A stretch of 50,400 nt of DNA from a virus. The stretch covers positions 1-50,400 of the IMG/VR virus record IMGVR_UViG_3300007734_000718; one strand, given 5' to 3'. Of the stretch, positions 26,956 through 34,413 are shown piece after piece (within the stretch, counting starts at the first letter, position 1; every line of letters begins with the position of its first letter). The position numbers and the translations under genes are program-made. The notes under the pieces were generated by a model. It had not been told where the DNA came from. It ran no database searches and saw only the letters and a list, made by a program, of their open reading frames with translations.

Positions 26956-27026
26956 TTCCCCGCCGTGGACTCGAACCACGATTCACGGCTCCAAAGGCCG
27001 CTGTCCTGCCATTAGACGAACGGGGA
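26956..27026 (-). tRNA. tRNA-Gln (anticodon UUG)
   Basis: On the - strand the sequence folds as a tRNA. A seven-pair acceptor TCCCCGT/GCGGGGA contains one G-T pair. The D arm is GTCTAATGGCAGGAC, the anticodon stem is GCGGC/GCCGT around loop CTTTGGA with anticodon TTG, and the T arm is CGTGG-TTCGAGT-CCACG with discriminator A. No CCA is encoded. It decodes CAA. It is transcribed against the flanking genes and lies beside the CAA-rich ejection genes. Confidence 0.93.
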
Positions 27027-27044
27027 TTGCCTCTGCGTTGTCAT

Positions 27045-27073
27045 ATAATAGAGGTGTGCCAGAGCAACCGCAA
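27045..27073 (-). promoter_or_regulatory. Candidate promoter for the tRNA gene
   Basis: On the - strand TTGCGG (27073-27068) and TATTAT (27050-27045) are separated by 17 bases, near sigma70 consensus. Transcription would begin about 10 bases before the tRNA 5' end at 27026. Confidence 0.5.
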
Positions 27074-27082
27074 GCGGGGGTA

Positions 27083-27111
27083 TTGACACGCCGTTGCGTT
27101 GGTGGTAGACT
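27083..27111 (+). promoter_or_regulatory. Sigma70-type promoter for the replication block
   Basis: TTGACA (27083-27088) and TAGACT (27106-27111) are separated by 17 bases. The first gene starts at 27158 after a good AGAGGA ribosome site. This is the best host-type promoter in the window and probably drives the early/middle block 27158-33127. Confidence 0.75.
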
Positions 27112-27157
27112 AGTGGCGCGGCACTCACGCCGCATCACTTTTTCAGAGGACACCACA

Positions 27158-27628
27158 ATGGCGATTCACAAGCTCGCAAACGGCCCCATCACAATGACCA
27201 TCGCGTCGGTCGCGGCAAAAGAGGGCAACTTTGGGCCGCAGTTTTGTTTTACGGGGATTGACGGGACGGACGTGTATGTATCCGAGACGGCTGGCGAACA
27301 GCAGTTGGGGCGGCTCAACCTGTCCATTGAATCCTGTATTGGCGCGACCATTACGATGGGGCAAGTCAAGAAAGATAACAAGACGTTCACGAACTTTGCA
27401 TTGGCGAGCGCCGATGCCGCTGGGACTCCTGCGCCTGTTGCCGCGACTCCCGTGCCTACCGCGCCAAAGATGACGCTGGAGGAATTGGTCGCGCTGTATA
27501 GCCAGTGTGTGCAGAACAGCGTGATGATTCTGGGCGCGCAGTGCGAGGCGGCGGGGATTCCGATGGATGCCAGCGCGATTCAGGCGGGTGCCGCGACGTT
27601 GTTTATTGCCGCGCGGAACGTCAAGTGA
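27158..27628 (+). CDS. Putative ssDNA-binding / early protein, 156 aa
   Basis: The ATG at 27158 follows CAGAGGACA; the longer upstream frame crosses the tRNA and promoter and is shadow. The first 90 residues are beta-rich with FGPQFCFTGIDGTDVYVSE and a TFTNFALA strand, compatible with an OB-fold. A Pro/Ala linker and a helical C-terminal half (LEELVALYSQCVQNSVMIL) follow. It is the first gene after the promoter and precedes a recombination nuclease, where phages often place single-strand binding proteins. The assignment rests on position and fold pattern, not a motif. Confidence 0.5.
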   Translation: MAIHKLANGPITMTIASVAAKEGNFGPQFCFTGIDGTDVYVSETAGEQQLGRLNLSIESCIGATITMGQVKKDNKTFTNFALASADAAGTPAPVAATPVPTAPKMTLEELVALYSQCVQNSVMILGAQCEAAGIPMDASAIQAGAATLFIAARNVK

Positions 27629-27822
27629 GCGACGAACAGACCATCGAGTTAGTCGCCCTGCGAACGGATGTCGAGGACATCAAAGCCGTGTGCGTGGAGT
27701 TGCAGGGGCAGACGATGCGAATGCTTTCGTATATAGTAGAGCAGGGTCGGATGCTGGAGACGATGAACGCCATCGAAGCGCGCAACCCGATGGGCGGCAA
27801 AATTCATTTGCTGGGCGAATAA
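27625..27822 (+). CDS. Small coiled-coil protein, 65 aa
   Basis: GTG start in a GTGA overlap with the previous gene; the earlier frame is shadow. Nearly the whole protein is a heptad-patterned helix (LVALRTDVEDIKAVCVELQ onward). It overlaps the nuclease start by one base. Function unknown. Confidence 0.62.
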   Translation: MSDEQTIELVALRTDVEDIKAVCVELQGQTMRMLSYIVEQGRMLETMNAIEARNPMGGKIHLLGE

Positions 27823-28685
27823 TGCCGACGATTACGAACCATTACAACCTTCCCGCCGCACTGGTCGCGGCGGTGACAAACGACCCGTACCGTGGGGGTG
27901 GCGACATTTCTGCCACCAAGCTGATTGACTCGCCCCAGCGCCGTGTGCTGGGGATGCGTCACGTCGAGGCGGTCAGCGTGGACGTGTCGGAGCGCATTTG
28001 GGCGCTATTGGGGCAAGCCGTCCATAACATTCTGGAACGGGCAGGGACGGACACGCTGGTCGAACAGCGGCTGTTTGCCGAGGTTGAGGGCTGGCAACTG
28101 TCGGGACAGTTTGACCGACTGCACTTGGGGGAGAAGACCCTAAGTGACTATAAGGTGACCAGCACCTACAAGGCAGGGGGCGACGAGCAGTGGACGCGCC
28201 AGCTCAACATTCTGCGCTGGCTGGCGCACAAGAACGGGATGGAGGTCGAGAAGCTGGAGATTGTCGCCATCTTCCGCGACCATCGTGGAAGCGAGGCGCG
28301 GCGCAATCCCGACTACCCACAGCAAGCGGCGGCGGTCATTCCCGTCCCGCTGTGGACGCTGGAGGACACCGAGGCGTTCATTCGCGAGCGGGTCACGGCG
28401 CACCAGATGGCGCAGAACGGCGTAGATACGCCCTGTACGGACGAAGACCGGTGGTACAGCGGTACGACCTATGCGTTGATGAAGAACGGCGGCAAACGGG
28501 CGCTGAAGGTCGCAGACGACGTGGCAGGCGTGGGCATCCCAAACGACGACCAGCACATCGTCACCCGTCCCGGCATCTATCGGCGGTGCGAGTCGCATTG
28601 TGACGTTTCGGCGTTTTGTTCCCAGTGGCAACAGCACCTTGTGCAAATGGGAGGGAATAATGCGCCAGTCACGGACGCCGAGTGA
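27822..28685 (+). CDS. Cas4/RecB-like PD-(D/E)XK exonuclease, 287 aa
   Basis: The ATG overlaps the previous stop by one base. Residues near 90-110 read GQFDRLHLGEKTLSDYKVTS, the D...(D/E)xK core of the PD-(D/E)XK nuclease fold, preceded by a LLGQAVHNILERA helix that carries the usual His. Cysteines at about residue 205 and a C-terminal CESHCDVSAFC cluster suggest an iron-sulfur cluster as in Cas4 and AddB. Such phage enzymes resect DNA ends for recombination or replication. It lies in the replication operon before an HTH protein. Four cysteines are present, but cluster binding is inference. Confidence 0.75.
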   Translation: MPTITNHYNLPAALVAAVTNDPYRGGGDISATKLIDSPQRRVLGMRHVEAVSVDVSERIWALLGQAVHNILERAGTDTLVEQRLFAEVEGWQLSGQFDRLHLGEKTLSDYKVTSTYKAGGDEQWTRQLNILRWLAHKNGMEVEKLEIVAIFRDHRGSEARRNPDYPQQAAAVIPVPLWTLEDTEAFIRERVTAHQMAQNGVDTPCTDEDRWYSGTTYALMKNGGKRALKVADDVAGVGIPNDDQHIVTRPGIYRRCESHCDVSAFCSQWQQHLVQMGGNNAPVTDAE

Positions 28686-28857
28686 GGCGTATCGTCAGAC
28701 CGTGCGTACCCTGTACGCTGAGGGGATGAGTCTGCGGATGATTGCCGAGCAATTGGGCAAGTCGCGGCAGTCCATTCAGCAGTTATTGGCACGGATGGGG
28801 GTAGCGCGGCGTCCCCGTGGCGGCAATCAAGGGGCACACTCCCGCCATCGCCGCTGA
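28660..28857 (+). CDS. Small helix-turn-helix protein, 65 aa
   Basis: The ATG at 28660 follows GAGGG and overlaps the nuclease gene by 26 bases. Residues 14-45 read VRTLYAEGMSLRMIAEQLGKSRQSIQQLL, a clear helix-turn-helix like those of resolvases and small phage regulators. The basic tail RRPRGGNQGAHSRHRR could also touch DNA. It ends in a TGATG overlap with the initiator. It may control the replication operon, which is inference. Confidence 0.7.
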   Translation: MRQSRTPSEAYRQTVRTLYAEGMSLRMIAEQLGKSRQSIQQLLARMGVARRPRGGNQGAHSRHRR

Positions 28858-29585
28858 TGCCGAACCTGTGCATCATCCCGTTTCGGGCGCTGGAGGATGG
28901 CACAATGACTCCCGCGCAACTGCGTGTGTTGTGCGCGATTGGCGCACATACGGACAGGTTTGGGGCAGGGGTGTGGGCAAGCGCCCAAACGCTCGCAGAT
29001 GAGGCGCGGTGCGAACGCTCGACGTTCTTTCGGGCGGCGACCTATTTGGAAAAGATGGGATTTGTGTCGCGGACGGCGCGGTGGTCGGAGACAGACGGGC
29101 ACCAGTTGACCAGTATGTATCGGGTGTTGCTGGACGCCCCCACAAGCGACGGGGGGAGTCGCATAGCTATGCGACGGGGGGGTCGCAAAGCTGTGCCACC
29201 CAAACGACTCAGTGAACGACTCCCAACAGCAATTGCGCCAGACCATCAAGCGGTGGTGCGCGAGTGTTGGGATGCGTACCCGCCGCGCAGTGAGCCGCAC
29301 CATTGGCTGTCGGCGCAGACGGCGATTGTCGCCGTCCTTCGGGCGGGGGAATCCCCGACGAATCTGGTGTGGGCGGCGAAAGGCTATGCCGCCTATTGCG
29401 ACACTGAGGGCAACACGGGCACCAAGTTTGTGCGGTCAATTGCACGGTTTTATGCCGAGGATTTTTGGAAGGGCTATGCGATTGTGCGCGTGTACGGACG
29501 CACCCGCGACGAATGGGCGCGGTCAGGGCAGGACGTAGCAGAGTTTGACCGACTATCCACCACGACAGGAGCTACCGATGACTGA
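28857..29585 (+). CDS. Replication initiator / replisome organiser, 242 aa
   Basis: Residues 17-75 form a winged-helix DNA-binding domain of the HTH_36/RepO type (TPAQLRVLCAIGAH ... WASAQTLADEARCERSTFFRAATYLEKMGFV). A low-complexity linker at about residues 95-120 is encoded by the palindromic repeats at 29158-29199. The C-terminal region has WAAKGYAAYC and GTKFVRSIARFYAEDFWKGY, like the C-terminal part of phage replisome organisers that bind the helicase. Iterons inside an initiator gene recall lambda O. It sits upstream of the primase-helicase. The likely role is origin binding and helicase loading. Confidence 0.7.
   Translation: MPNLCIIPFRALEDGTMTPAQLRVLCAIGAHTDRFGAGVWASAQTLADEARCERSTFFRAATYLEKMGFVSRTARWSETDGHQLTSMYRVLLDAPTSDGGSRIAMRRGGRKAVPPKRLSERLPTAIAPDHQAVVRECWDAYPPRSEPHHWLSAQTAIVAVLRAGESPTNLVWAAKGYAAYCDTEGNTGTKFVRSIARFYAEDFWKGYAIVRVYGRTRDEWARSGQDVAEFDRLSTTTGATDD
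29158..29199. repeat. Iteron-like palindromes separated by a G-run, candidate origin
   Basis: GTCGCATAGCTATGCGAC (29158-29175) is a perfect 18-bp palindrome. After a G-run, GTCGCAAAGCTGTGCCAC (29182-29199) is a related imperfect copy, with centres 24 bp apart. A half-site AGCGACGGGGGG precedes them. Both fit the consensus GTNGCANAGCTNTGCNAC, which recurs at 39525. The arrangement resembles initiator-binding iterons in a replication origin. Confidence 0.65.
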
Positions 29586-29952
29586 TTTAGAAGAAACGTG
29601 GGAAAACCCACAGGGGGACATCCCCGCCGAGTTGCCCGTGCAAAAGCCCCGCCGCAGAACCTACAACTGGCGGGAGTTAGAGTTGAGCAAGGCGTATCTG
29701 TACGATGCGCGAGCGGAAAATGACAGGCTGTTGGTGGAGTTAGCCGAGGCACGACGGCAGATTGTGAATCAAACACGGATGGCGCAGGGGGAGTACGAAA
29801 CGGCAGAACACGCCATTGCCGAAATGTTTTCTGCCAAATCCGAGCTGGCTGACCGTGCGCGGGGCACCGTGATTGCGTATGCGTTGCTGGGGATGGGCAG
29901 TATTGTGGCGTGGGAGATGGTGTGGAGCATTGCGCGGTGGTTTCACGGATGA
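29578..29952 (+). CDS. Coiled-coil protein with C-terminal membrane segment, 124 aa
   Basis: ACAGGAG lies six bases before ATG 29578. Residues 30-95 are a charged, heptad-rich helix (LYDARAENDRLLVELAEARRQIV). Residues 100-120 are hydrophobic (VIAYALLGMGSIVAWEMVWSI), giving a tail anchor. It overlaps the initiator by eight bases and the next gene by four. Function unknown; membrane attachment of replication is one possibility. Confidence 0.62.
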   Translation: MTDLEETWENPQGDIPAELPVQKPRRRTYNWRELELSKAYLYDARAENDRLLVELAEARRQIVNQTRMAQGEYETAEHAIAEMFSAKSELADRARGTVIAYALLGMGSIVAWEMVWSIARWFHG

Positions 29953-30449
29953 CATACCCCGTCGTGATGCTCGGTGCGGGAGAAGTGGCAGTTGCCGCTG
30001 TCGTGGCAAGTCTGCGACAAGCCGTCAATCGGGAGGCGGGGGTTGCGAATCGCAAGGCTGGCACACAGGATGTAATGACAACCGAACTGGTTGGGCTGTA
30101 CGGCGAAATTGCATTCGCACGATGGGCGAACCTGTACCCCGACCTGCGGGTGCATCTGCGAACGGGGTCTGCGGATGCGGTCTGGCGCGGCTGTCGCATT
30201 GATGTCAAAGGCACCCGCGCCGTGGGTGGGCATTTGTGGGTTGATGAACGGTCGGTCAGAAAGGGCGATGCCGACGTGTATGTACTCGCGCACGTCAACT
30301 ACGCCACCGTCACATTGGTAGGCTGGTGCTACGCGCACGACATTCCCCGTCTGGGGGTCGCGCTTCCTATCCGCAAAGTGTATCGTGTTCCACCCGATAC
30401 CCTACGTCCGATGCAGGACGTTCCTGTGAACATTACTCCAGAGACATAA
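29949..30449 (+). CDS. PD-(D/E)XK-like nuclease, 166 aa
   Basis: ATGA overlap with the upstream gene. Residues 45-60 read TTELVGLYGEIAFARW, a helix with the conserved Glu of many PD-(D/E)XK proteins. TGSADAVWRGCRIDVKGTR supplies the Asp and the (D/E)xK (DVK) pair. The following LWVDERSVRKGDADVYVLAHV matches the usual core strands and helix. It is likely a DNA endonuclease acting in recombination or host DNA breakdown. Substrate is unknown. Confidence 0.65.
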   Translation: MTYPVVMLGAGEVAVAAVVASLRQAVNREAGVANRKAGTQDVMTTELVGLYGEIAFARWANLYPDLRVHLRTGSADAVWRGCRIDVKGTRAVGGHLWVDERSVRKGDADVYVLAHVNYATVTLVGWCYAHDIPRLGVALPIRKVYRVPPDTLRPMQDVPVNITPET

Positions 30450-30451
30450 CA

Positions 30452-30703
30452 ATGCGTATTTACACGGCTGAACAACGCGCACGGGCACTCGCACACGTCA
30501 ACGAGACGGTTATTGCCGCACTGCCCCGCAGTCCCCGCGATACCGAAGGCGCGGGGCGGGTCAATGTGCTGGTTGCCGCTCGCACGGATACCCAGCGCGG
30601 GATAGACGAATACCGCCACCGGCGCACGAAGGTGCTGGCAGAGGCTCGCAGTCTGTCCACGGAAATTCGTGCGCTGACCCGCATTCAACAGGCGGCGCTA
30701 TGA
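30452..30703 (+). CDS. Hypothetical helical protein, 83 aa
   Basis: ATG at 30452 two bases after the previous stop, with no strong ribosome site. The protein is mostly helical and basic, with RALAHVNETVIAAL and a C-terminal VLAEARSLSTEIRALTRIQ helix. It ends in an ATGA overlap. No family is recognised. Confidence 0.58.
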   Translation: MRIYTAEQRARALAHVNETVIAALPRSPRDTEGAGRVNVLVAARTDTQRGIDEYRHRRTKVLAEARSLSTEIRALTRIQQAAL

Positions 30704-30915
30704 CCGCCGACCGCGAACTGTCTGTGCTGATGGCGTGGCTGGAACGCTACCCCGCGACCGTCGCGCCGCCGAACCCGCACAACGAGTTGTGGTGGGTGTC
30801 TGGTGGGCAGTTTATAGGGGCTGGGGACAATCCCATCGCCGCCCTGCGGATGTATCGCAAGGCGATGATGGCACACCGCCGCCGTAAAGCCGCGCCGACT
30901 GACGGTGCGGTATGA
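30700..30915 (+). CDS. Hypothetical protein, 71 aa
   Basis: ATGA overlaps at both ends tie it to the helicase gene. The product has an N-terminal helix (ELSVLMAWLERYP), a WWVSGG turn and a basic helical tail (ALRMYRKAMMAHRRRKA). This resembles small phage proteins encoded next to replication genes. Function unknown. Confidence 0.58.
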   Translation: MTADRELSVLMAWLERYPATVAPPNPHNELWWVSGGQFIGAGDNPIAALRMYRKAMMAHRRRKAAPTDGAV

Positions 30916-32654
30916 ACGGAATGGATGCGCGGGGCGTATTGGCGGCGGCGTTGTTTCGCAGTAGCCGCAAGCCCAAGAAGTCGGGCAAGTCGATTGCGTT
31001 TTGCTGTCCCCGTCACGCTGACTCGCACGGGTCGGCGTGGCTGGGGGAGTATCAATGGGGATGCAGTGCGTGTGGATTCACCGAGCATTTTGACACGCTG
31101 GCAGATGCGCTTGGCGTGGCGTTGCCCGACGACGCGACGGCGACCAAGAAAGGGCTGACCGTCGCAGAGTACGCCGCGCGGAAGGGTCTGCGACTCGACA
31201 CGTTGGCGGCGGCAGGGGTGCGGGATGCGGTCGGCAAGTACGGCGATGCGATTATTGAAATGCCGTATCGGGATGCAACGGGCGCAGTGGTTCGCACAAA
31301 AGTTCGCACTCGCACGGGCACGTTTTGGTTGCGGGATGGCGAGGGAACGCCGCTCTACGGGCAGGACATTCTTGCACAAAGCCAGCGCCCTGTGTTGATT
31401 GTCGAAGGCGAATCCGACTGTCACGCTGGTTGGGAGCGCGGGCTGTGCGTGGTCGGGCTTCCCGGTGCGTCGCAGTGGCGCACGGAGTATGCGAGTCTGC
31501 TAACAGGTCGCACCGTGTATGTGTGGCAGGAGCCAGACGAAGGTGGGGCGACACTGGTTGCCGCTGTTGCCAAAGACGTACCGAAGGCGCGGGTGATTAG
31601 CGAGGTGATGCATCGCGGCGATGTGGTGAAGGATTTGTGCGACTTGCATCAGCGCATTCAAGCCGACGAGGATTTTGCAGACGTGTGGCAGGGCATTACC
31701 GACTCTGCGACACCGATTGGCGCGGAAGGCCCGACGGTGGTGTTTGATAGCATCAGCGGTTCGACGCTGGTGCAAATGCTCGATGAAAAACTGGCTCCGA
31801 TTGACGCTGTGCCGACGATGTTGCCGCAATGGAATACGCTGTGCCGTGGCGGGGGCGGGGGTGTGGGGCTGGCACGGGGCTGGATGATTACGATTGGCGC
31901 AAATACGGGCACCGGCAAGTCGTTGATTGGGTTGAATCTGGCACGGTCTGCGATTGAGCACGGCGAGGTTGTGACGTTTCTGTCGCTGGAGATGGGGCGC
32001 AGTGAGTTGGGCACCCGCTTGCTGGCGATTGCGAGCGGGGTGCCCGTCAACAAGCTGGAGCAGGGGCCGATGTTTGACCGTGCGAGTTACGACCGTGCCG
32101 CCGAGAGTCTCGACAACATTCGCAGTCGCACAGGGGGGCACGTTTTGGTCAACCGCCGCCCGTTGTCGAAGCTTGCAGACGTAGCAAACTGCATCAAATT
32201 CTACGCCGAGAATCACGGGTCGAAATACTTCGTGATGGACTACTTGCAGTTGGCGGCAACGGCAAACGCGCATAGCATCTACGACCGGATTGAGTTAGTC
32301 GCGCATAAAATCCGCGACTTGACGCAGACGCACAATATCACAATGGTCGCGCTGTCGCAGTTCAATCGGCAGACGAGCGCGGCGCGCATCGAACGTCCGG
32401 TGTCGCAGGGATTGATGGGCGGGTCTGCGATTGAGAACGATTCGCACCAAGTGTTGCTGTTTGACCACTCGCGGTTTAGTCGCAGTGGCACAACTGCCGA
32501 TACGTGGTTGATTGTTGACAAGAATCGCCACGGCGGGGTCGCAGACATTCCCGTGCGGTGGGATTTTGAGTGTCTGCGACTGTTGCCGCGCTTGCCCACG
32601 ATTGACGAGAGCGAGAAAATCCACGGCGCGTTGACGCGCAAGGGTCGGATGTAA
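30912..32654 (+). CDS. Primase-helicase (T7 gp4 / DnaB type), 580 aa
   Basis: Zinc-finger cysteines and histidine lie at C31/C32, H35, C51 and C54. A Toprim primase core shows VEGESD at about residues 164-169 and WQEPDEGG at 205-212. The DnaB-like helicase half has Walker A GANTGTGKS (329-337), Walker B FVMDYLQL (440-447) and the motif ALSQFNRQ (480-487), followed by DKNRHGG. The enzyme unwinds the fork and makes primers. The separate initiator and absent polymerase suggest use of the host replisome. ATGA overlap upstream and one-base overlap downstream. Confidence 0.9.
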   Translation: MNGMDARGVLAAALFRSSRKPKKSGKSIAFCCPRHADSHGSAWLGEYQWGCSACGFTEHFDTLADALGVALPDDATATKKGLTVAEYAARKGLRLDTLAAAGVRDAVGKYGDAIIEMPYRDATGAVVRTKVRTRTGTFWLRDGEGTPLYGQDILAQSQRPVLIVEGESDCHAGWERGLCVVGLPGASQWRTEYASLLTGRTVYVWQEPDEGGATLVAAVAKDVPKARVISEVMHRGDVVKDLCDLHQRIQADEDFADVWQGITDSATPIGAEGPTVVFDSISGSTLVQMLDEKLAPIDAVPTMLPQWNTLCRGGGGGVGLARGWMITIGANTGTGKSLIGLNLARSAIEHGEVVTFLSLEMGRSELGTRLLAIASGVPVNKLEQGPMFDRASYDRAAESLDNIRSRTGGHVLVNRRPLSKLADVANCIKFYAENHGSKYFVMDYLQLAATANAHSIYDRIELVAHKIRDLTQTHNITMVALSQFNRQTSAARIERPVSQGLMGGSAIENDSHQVLLFDHSRFSRSGTTADTWLIVDKNRHGGVADIPVRWDFECLRLLPRLPTIDESEKIHGALTRKGRM

Positions 32655-33127
32655 TGACAGACGTGTTGCGATTTACGGTGCCGTGGTCGGCGTTGTGTTC
32701 GGACAACCGCAAGTTTTTATCAGGCAAGTTCATTTTGACCAACGAATATCGCGCCAGCAAGCAGGCGCTCGCAGACTTTTCTGCAAAAGCCGCACGAAAA
32801 CACAAGTGGAAACAGGCGACGTGCGCGCTGGCGTTGCGGGTCACCGTCTGCGAACCCGACCGTCGCAAACGCGACCTGAACTGGTCAAAAAACCTGAAGG
32901 ACGGCATCACGCTAGGCGAAAAGGTGTGGTGGGACGACTGCCAAGTGCGGGACGAGCACTGGCGGTTCGCAGACTGCGACGACGACCGGCTGTCGCTCGC
33001 AGACTGCGGCGTCCTGCAAGACGGCGGAGCTTTTGTCGAAGTGTGGGCGATTGGAAATGCGCCCGTGACTCCTAAACGTCGGCGCGTTCGCACAAAAGCC
33101 ATTGCCCTAGAGTCTGCGACCGATTAG
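32654..33127 (+). CDS. RusA-like Holliday junction resolvase, 157 aa
   Basis: The ATG overlaps the helicase stop by one base. Residues 70-105 read CEPDRRKRDLNWSKNLKDGI ... VWWDDCQV, matching the RusA signature in which a PDxDN-type Asp/Asn, a Lys, and a DDxxV segment form the metal site. RusA enzymes cut four-way junctions before packaging. The C-terminus is basic. It is the last gene of the + strand replication block, and two GCAGACT words lie inside it in addition to copies nearby. Confidence 0.78.
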   Translation: MTDVLRFTVPWSALCSDNRKFLSGKFILTNEYRASKQALADFSAKAARKHKWKQATCALALRVTVCEPDRRKRDLNWSKNLKDGITLGEKVWWDDCQVRDEHWRFADCDDDRLSLADCGVLQDGGAFVEVWAIGNAPVTPKRRRVRTKAIALESATD

Positions 33128-33217
33128 CTTTCGGGTGCCCTGTGGTGGGGCGTTCGTCTCTCTGGCACACGACCTCGGCGCTCGCGTCGGGGTCGCTGTG
33201 TTTGCAGACGCACAAAA

Positions 33218-33251
33218 GCCCCGCCTTCTGCCAAGTGGCAGACGACGGGGC
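33218..33251 (-). terminator. Rho-independent terminator at convergent gene ends
   Basis: GCCCCGCCTTCTGCC (33218-33232) pairs with GGCAGACGACGGGGC (33237-33251) around a four-base loop, with two mismatches. On the - strand the stem is followed by TTTT, so it terminates the - strand operon and perhaps the + strand block as well. Confidence 0.75.
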
Positions 33252-33257
33252 AATGTG

Positions 33258-33638
33258 CTAGGACTGCGACAATCTGCGCTTGGCGTACATACGCTTGAGC
33301 TTGGCACTGCGTTGCAACTGCGATTTGCGGTCGTGGTATTTGCGCTGGGTTACCGTGCGAGCCAATCGTTGCTCGCGCTTGGCAACAATCGTCGCGGCGC
33401 GCTTGGCTTGCACGTCTGCGCGCTGTGCCGCTTCGGTCGCGGCGGCGGTGCGCGTAACGCGTTCCACAATATCGGCAATATCAATAAACGCCGCCGCCGA
33501 TAACGTGCCGTGCGGATACTGTGGATAGAAACCGTGCGCCTGTGCAACCGCCGCGTTCGCAGACTCTGCGGCGAGCTTGGCAATCAGGCGCGGCAGGTGC
33601 GGGAGCGGGGGCGCGTAGGTGATGTGATAGTTTGGCAC
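33258..33638 (-). CDS. Hypothetical basic helical protein, 126 aa
   Basis: This is the last gene of the - strand operon and starts at GTG 33638, two bases after the preceding stop. The N-terminal 50 residues are Ala/Pro-rich. The C-terminal 65 residues are strongly basic and helical (KRAATIVAKREQRLARTV ... KRMYAKRRLSQS) and could bind nucleic acid. It has no recognised domain. The start lies in a GGGGGACTGACGGTG junction like those of the two genes upstream. Confidence 0.6.
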   Translation of the reverse strand: MPNYHITYAPPLPHLPRLIAKLAAESANAAVAQAHGFYPQYPHGTLSAAAFIDIADIVERVTRTAAATEAAQRADVQAKRAATIVAKREQRLARTVTQRKYHDRKSQLQRSAKLKRMYAKRRLSQS

Positions 33639-33640
33639 CG

Positions 33641-34006
33641 TCAGTCCCCCGTCTGGTCAGAAAGTTCATTGCCCGTCGGGAAGCAATCGACGTTTGGCTC
33701 TGCAAGCACGGCGCGGTAATAGTTCCGCTTGCACTCCCATTGCCGCGTTTGCCGTTCGCGTTGGCGGGGCGCTATCCACTCGTTCCAATCGGCGGCTTCC
33801 TCGGCACGGCTTGCGTCGAGTGACGCAACCATTTGTTTGATTTCGCGTGTACAGTGGTCGATATAATCGCGGCGGCGTGTGCGCTCGCGGGTGCTTTCTG
33901 CAAACTCATTTTTGTAGTCGGCGGCAATCGCGGCGCGCGCGGCTTCGTATGCGGCGGTCAGTTCTTGTGCTTTGGCGCGAGCGGTTAGGGCGGCAATAGT
34001 AAGCAT
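33641..34006 (-). CDS. Hypothetical charged helical protein, 121 aa
   Basis: ATG start at 34006 in a GGACTGACCGATG junction. The protein is almost wholly helical, with alternating Ala, Glu and Arg (AYEAARAAIAADYK, ESTRERTRRRDYIDH) and a Trp-containing segment. It resembles a coiled coil. No catalytic residues are evident. Function unknown. Confidence 0.6.
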   Translation of the reverse strand: MLTIAALTARAKAQELTAAYEAARAAIAADYKNEFAESTRERTRRRDYIDHCTREIKQMVASLDASRAEEAADWNEWIAPRQRERQTRQWECKRNYYRAVLAEPNVDCFPTGNELSDQTGD

Positions 34007-34009
34007 CGG

Positions 34010-34204
34010 TCAGTCCTCCTGTGCGGAAGCCACAGCTTTTTTTGCGGCGTGTAACGCTTGCCGCGCCAAAAGGAGCGGACGCGCAATTTCATAGTGCGCT
34101 TTTGTGTTCTGTTTTCCTGCGGCAAAAAACGTCTGATTTTGCTCACTCAGCGCCGCAATTTGCGCTTCCAGTTCTGCAATCGTCGCAGTGTTTGGTGTCG
34201 GCAT
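34010..34204 (-). CDS. Hypothetical coiled-coil protein, 64 aa
   Basis: ATG start at 34204 in the same type of junction, its upstream neighbour ending four bases before. The sequence TIAELEAQIAALSEQNQTFF is a canonical leucine/isoleucine heptad helix, and a second helix follows (LLLARQALHAAKKAVASA). It probably dimerises. Function unknown. Confidence 0.6.
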   Translation of the reverse strand: MPTPNTATIAELEAQIAALSEQNQTFFAAGKQNTKAHYEIARPLLLARQALHAAKKAVASAQED

Positions 34205-34207
34205 CGG

Positions 34208-34357
34208 TCAGTCCTCTGTGTCGGTGTCGTCGTGGCAGATATGCGCGGGTGTCGGCGCGGCGGTCGCGGTGGCAAGGGCAAGTTCGTACTGTGTCCACTG
34301 CGCGGGGGTCACGGTGCGAAGGTTGAGCGCGGGAAGAACGGTTGCAGTGCTAGTCAT
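34208..34357 (-). CDS. Hypothetical small protein, 49 aa
   Basis: ATG at 34357 is preceded by ACAGCGAGGCACCAA, a leader shared with the VWA and AAA+ genes. The product has a short beta/helix segment (LNLRTVTPAQWTQYELALATA) and an acidic tail. A longer frame from 34552 overlaps the VWA gene and is shadow. Confidence 0.55.
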   Translation of the reverse strand: MTSTATVLPALNLRTVTPAQWTQYELALATATAAPTPAHICHDDTDTED

Positions 34358-34413
34358 TTGGTGCCTCGCTGTGGTGGTAGGGGCGGCGGGAGTGCCGCCC
34401 CTGTGGGGGTCTG

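Noticed and set aside
26956-27026. tRNA gene as an attachment site for integration
   Set aside because: No integrase is seen and no duplicated tRNA fragment was found in the window.
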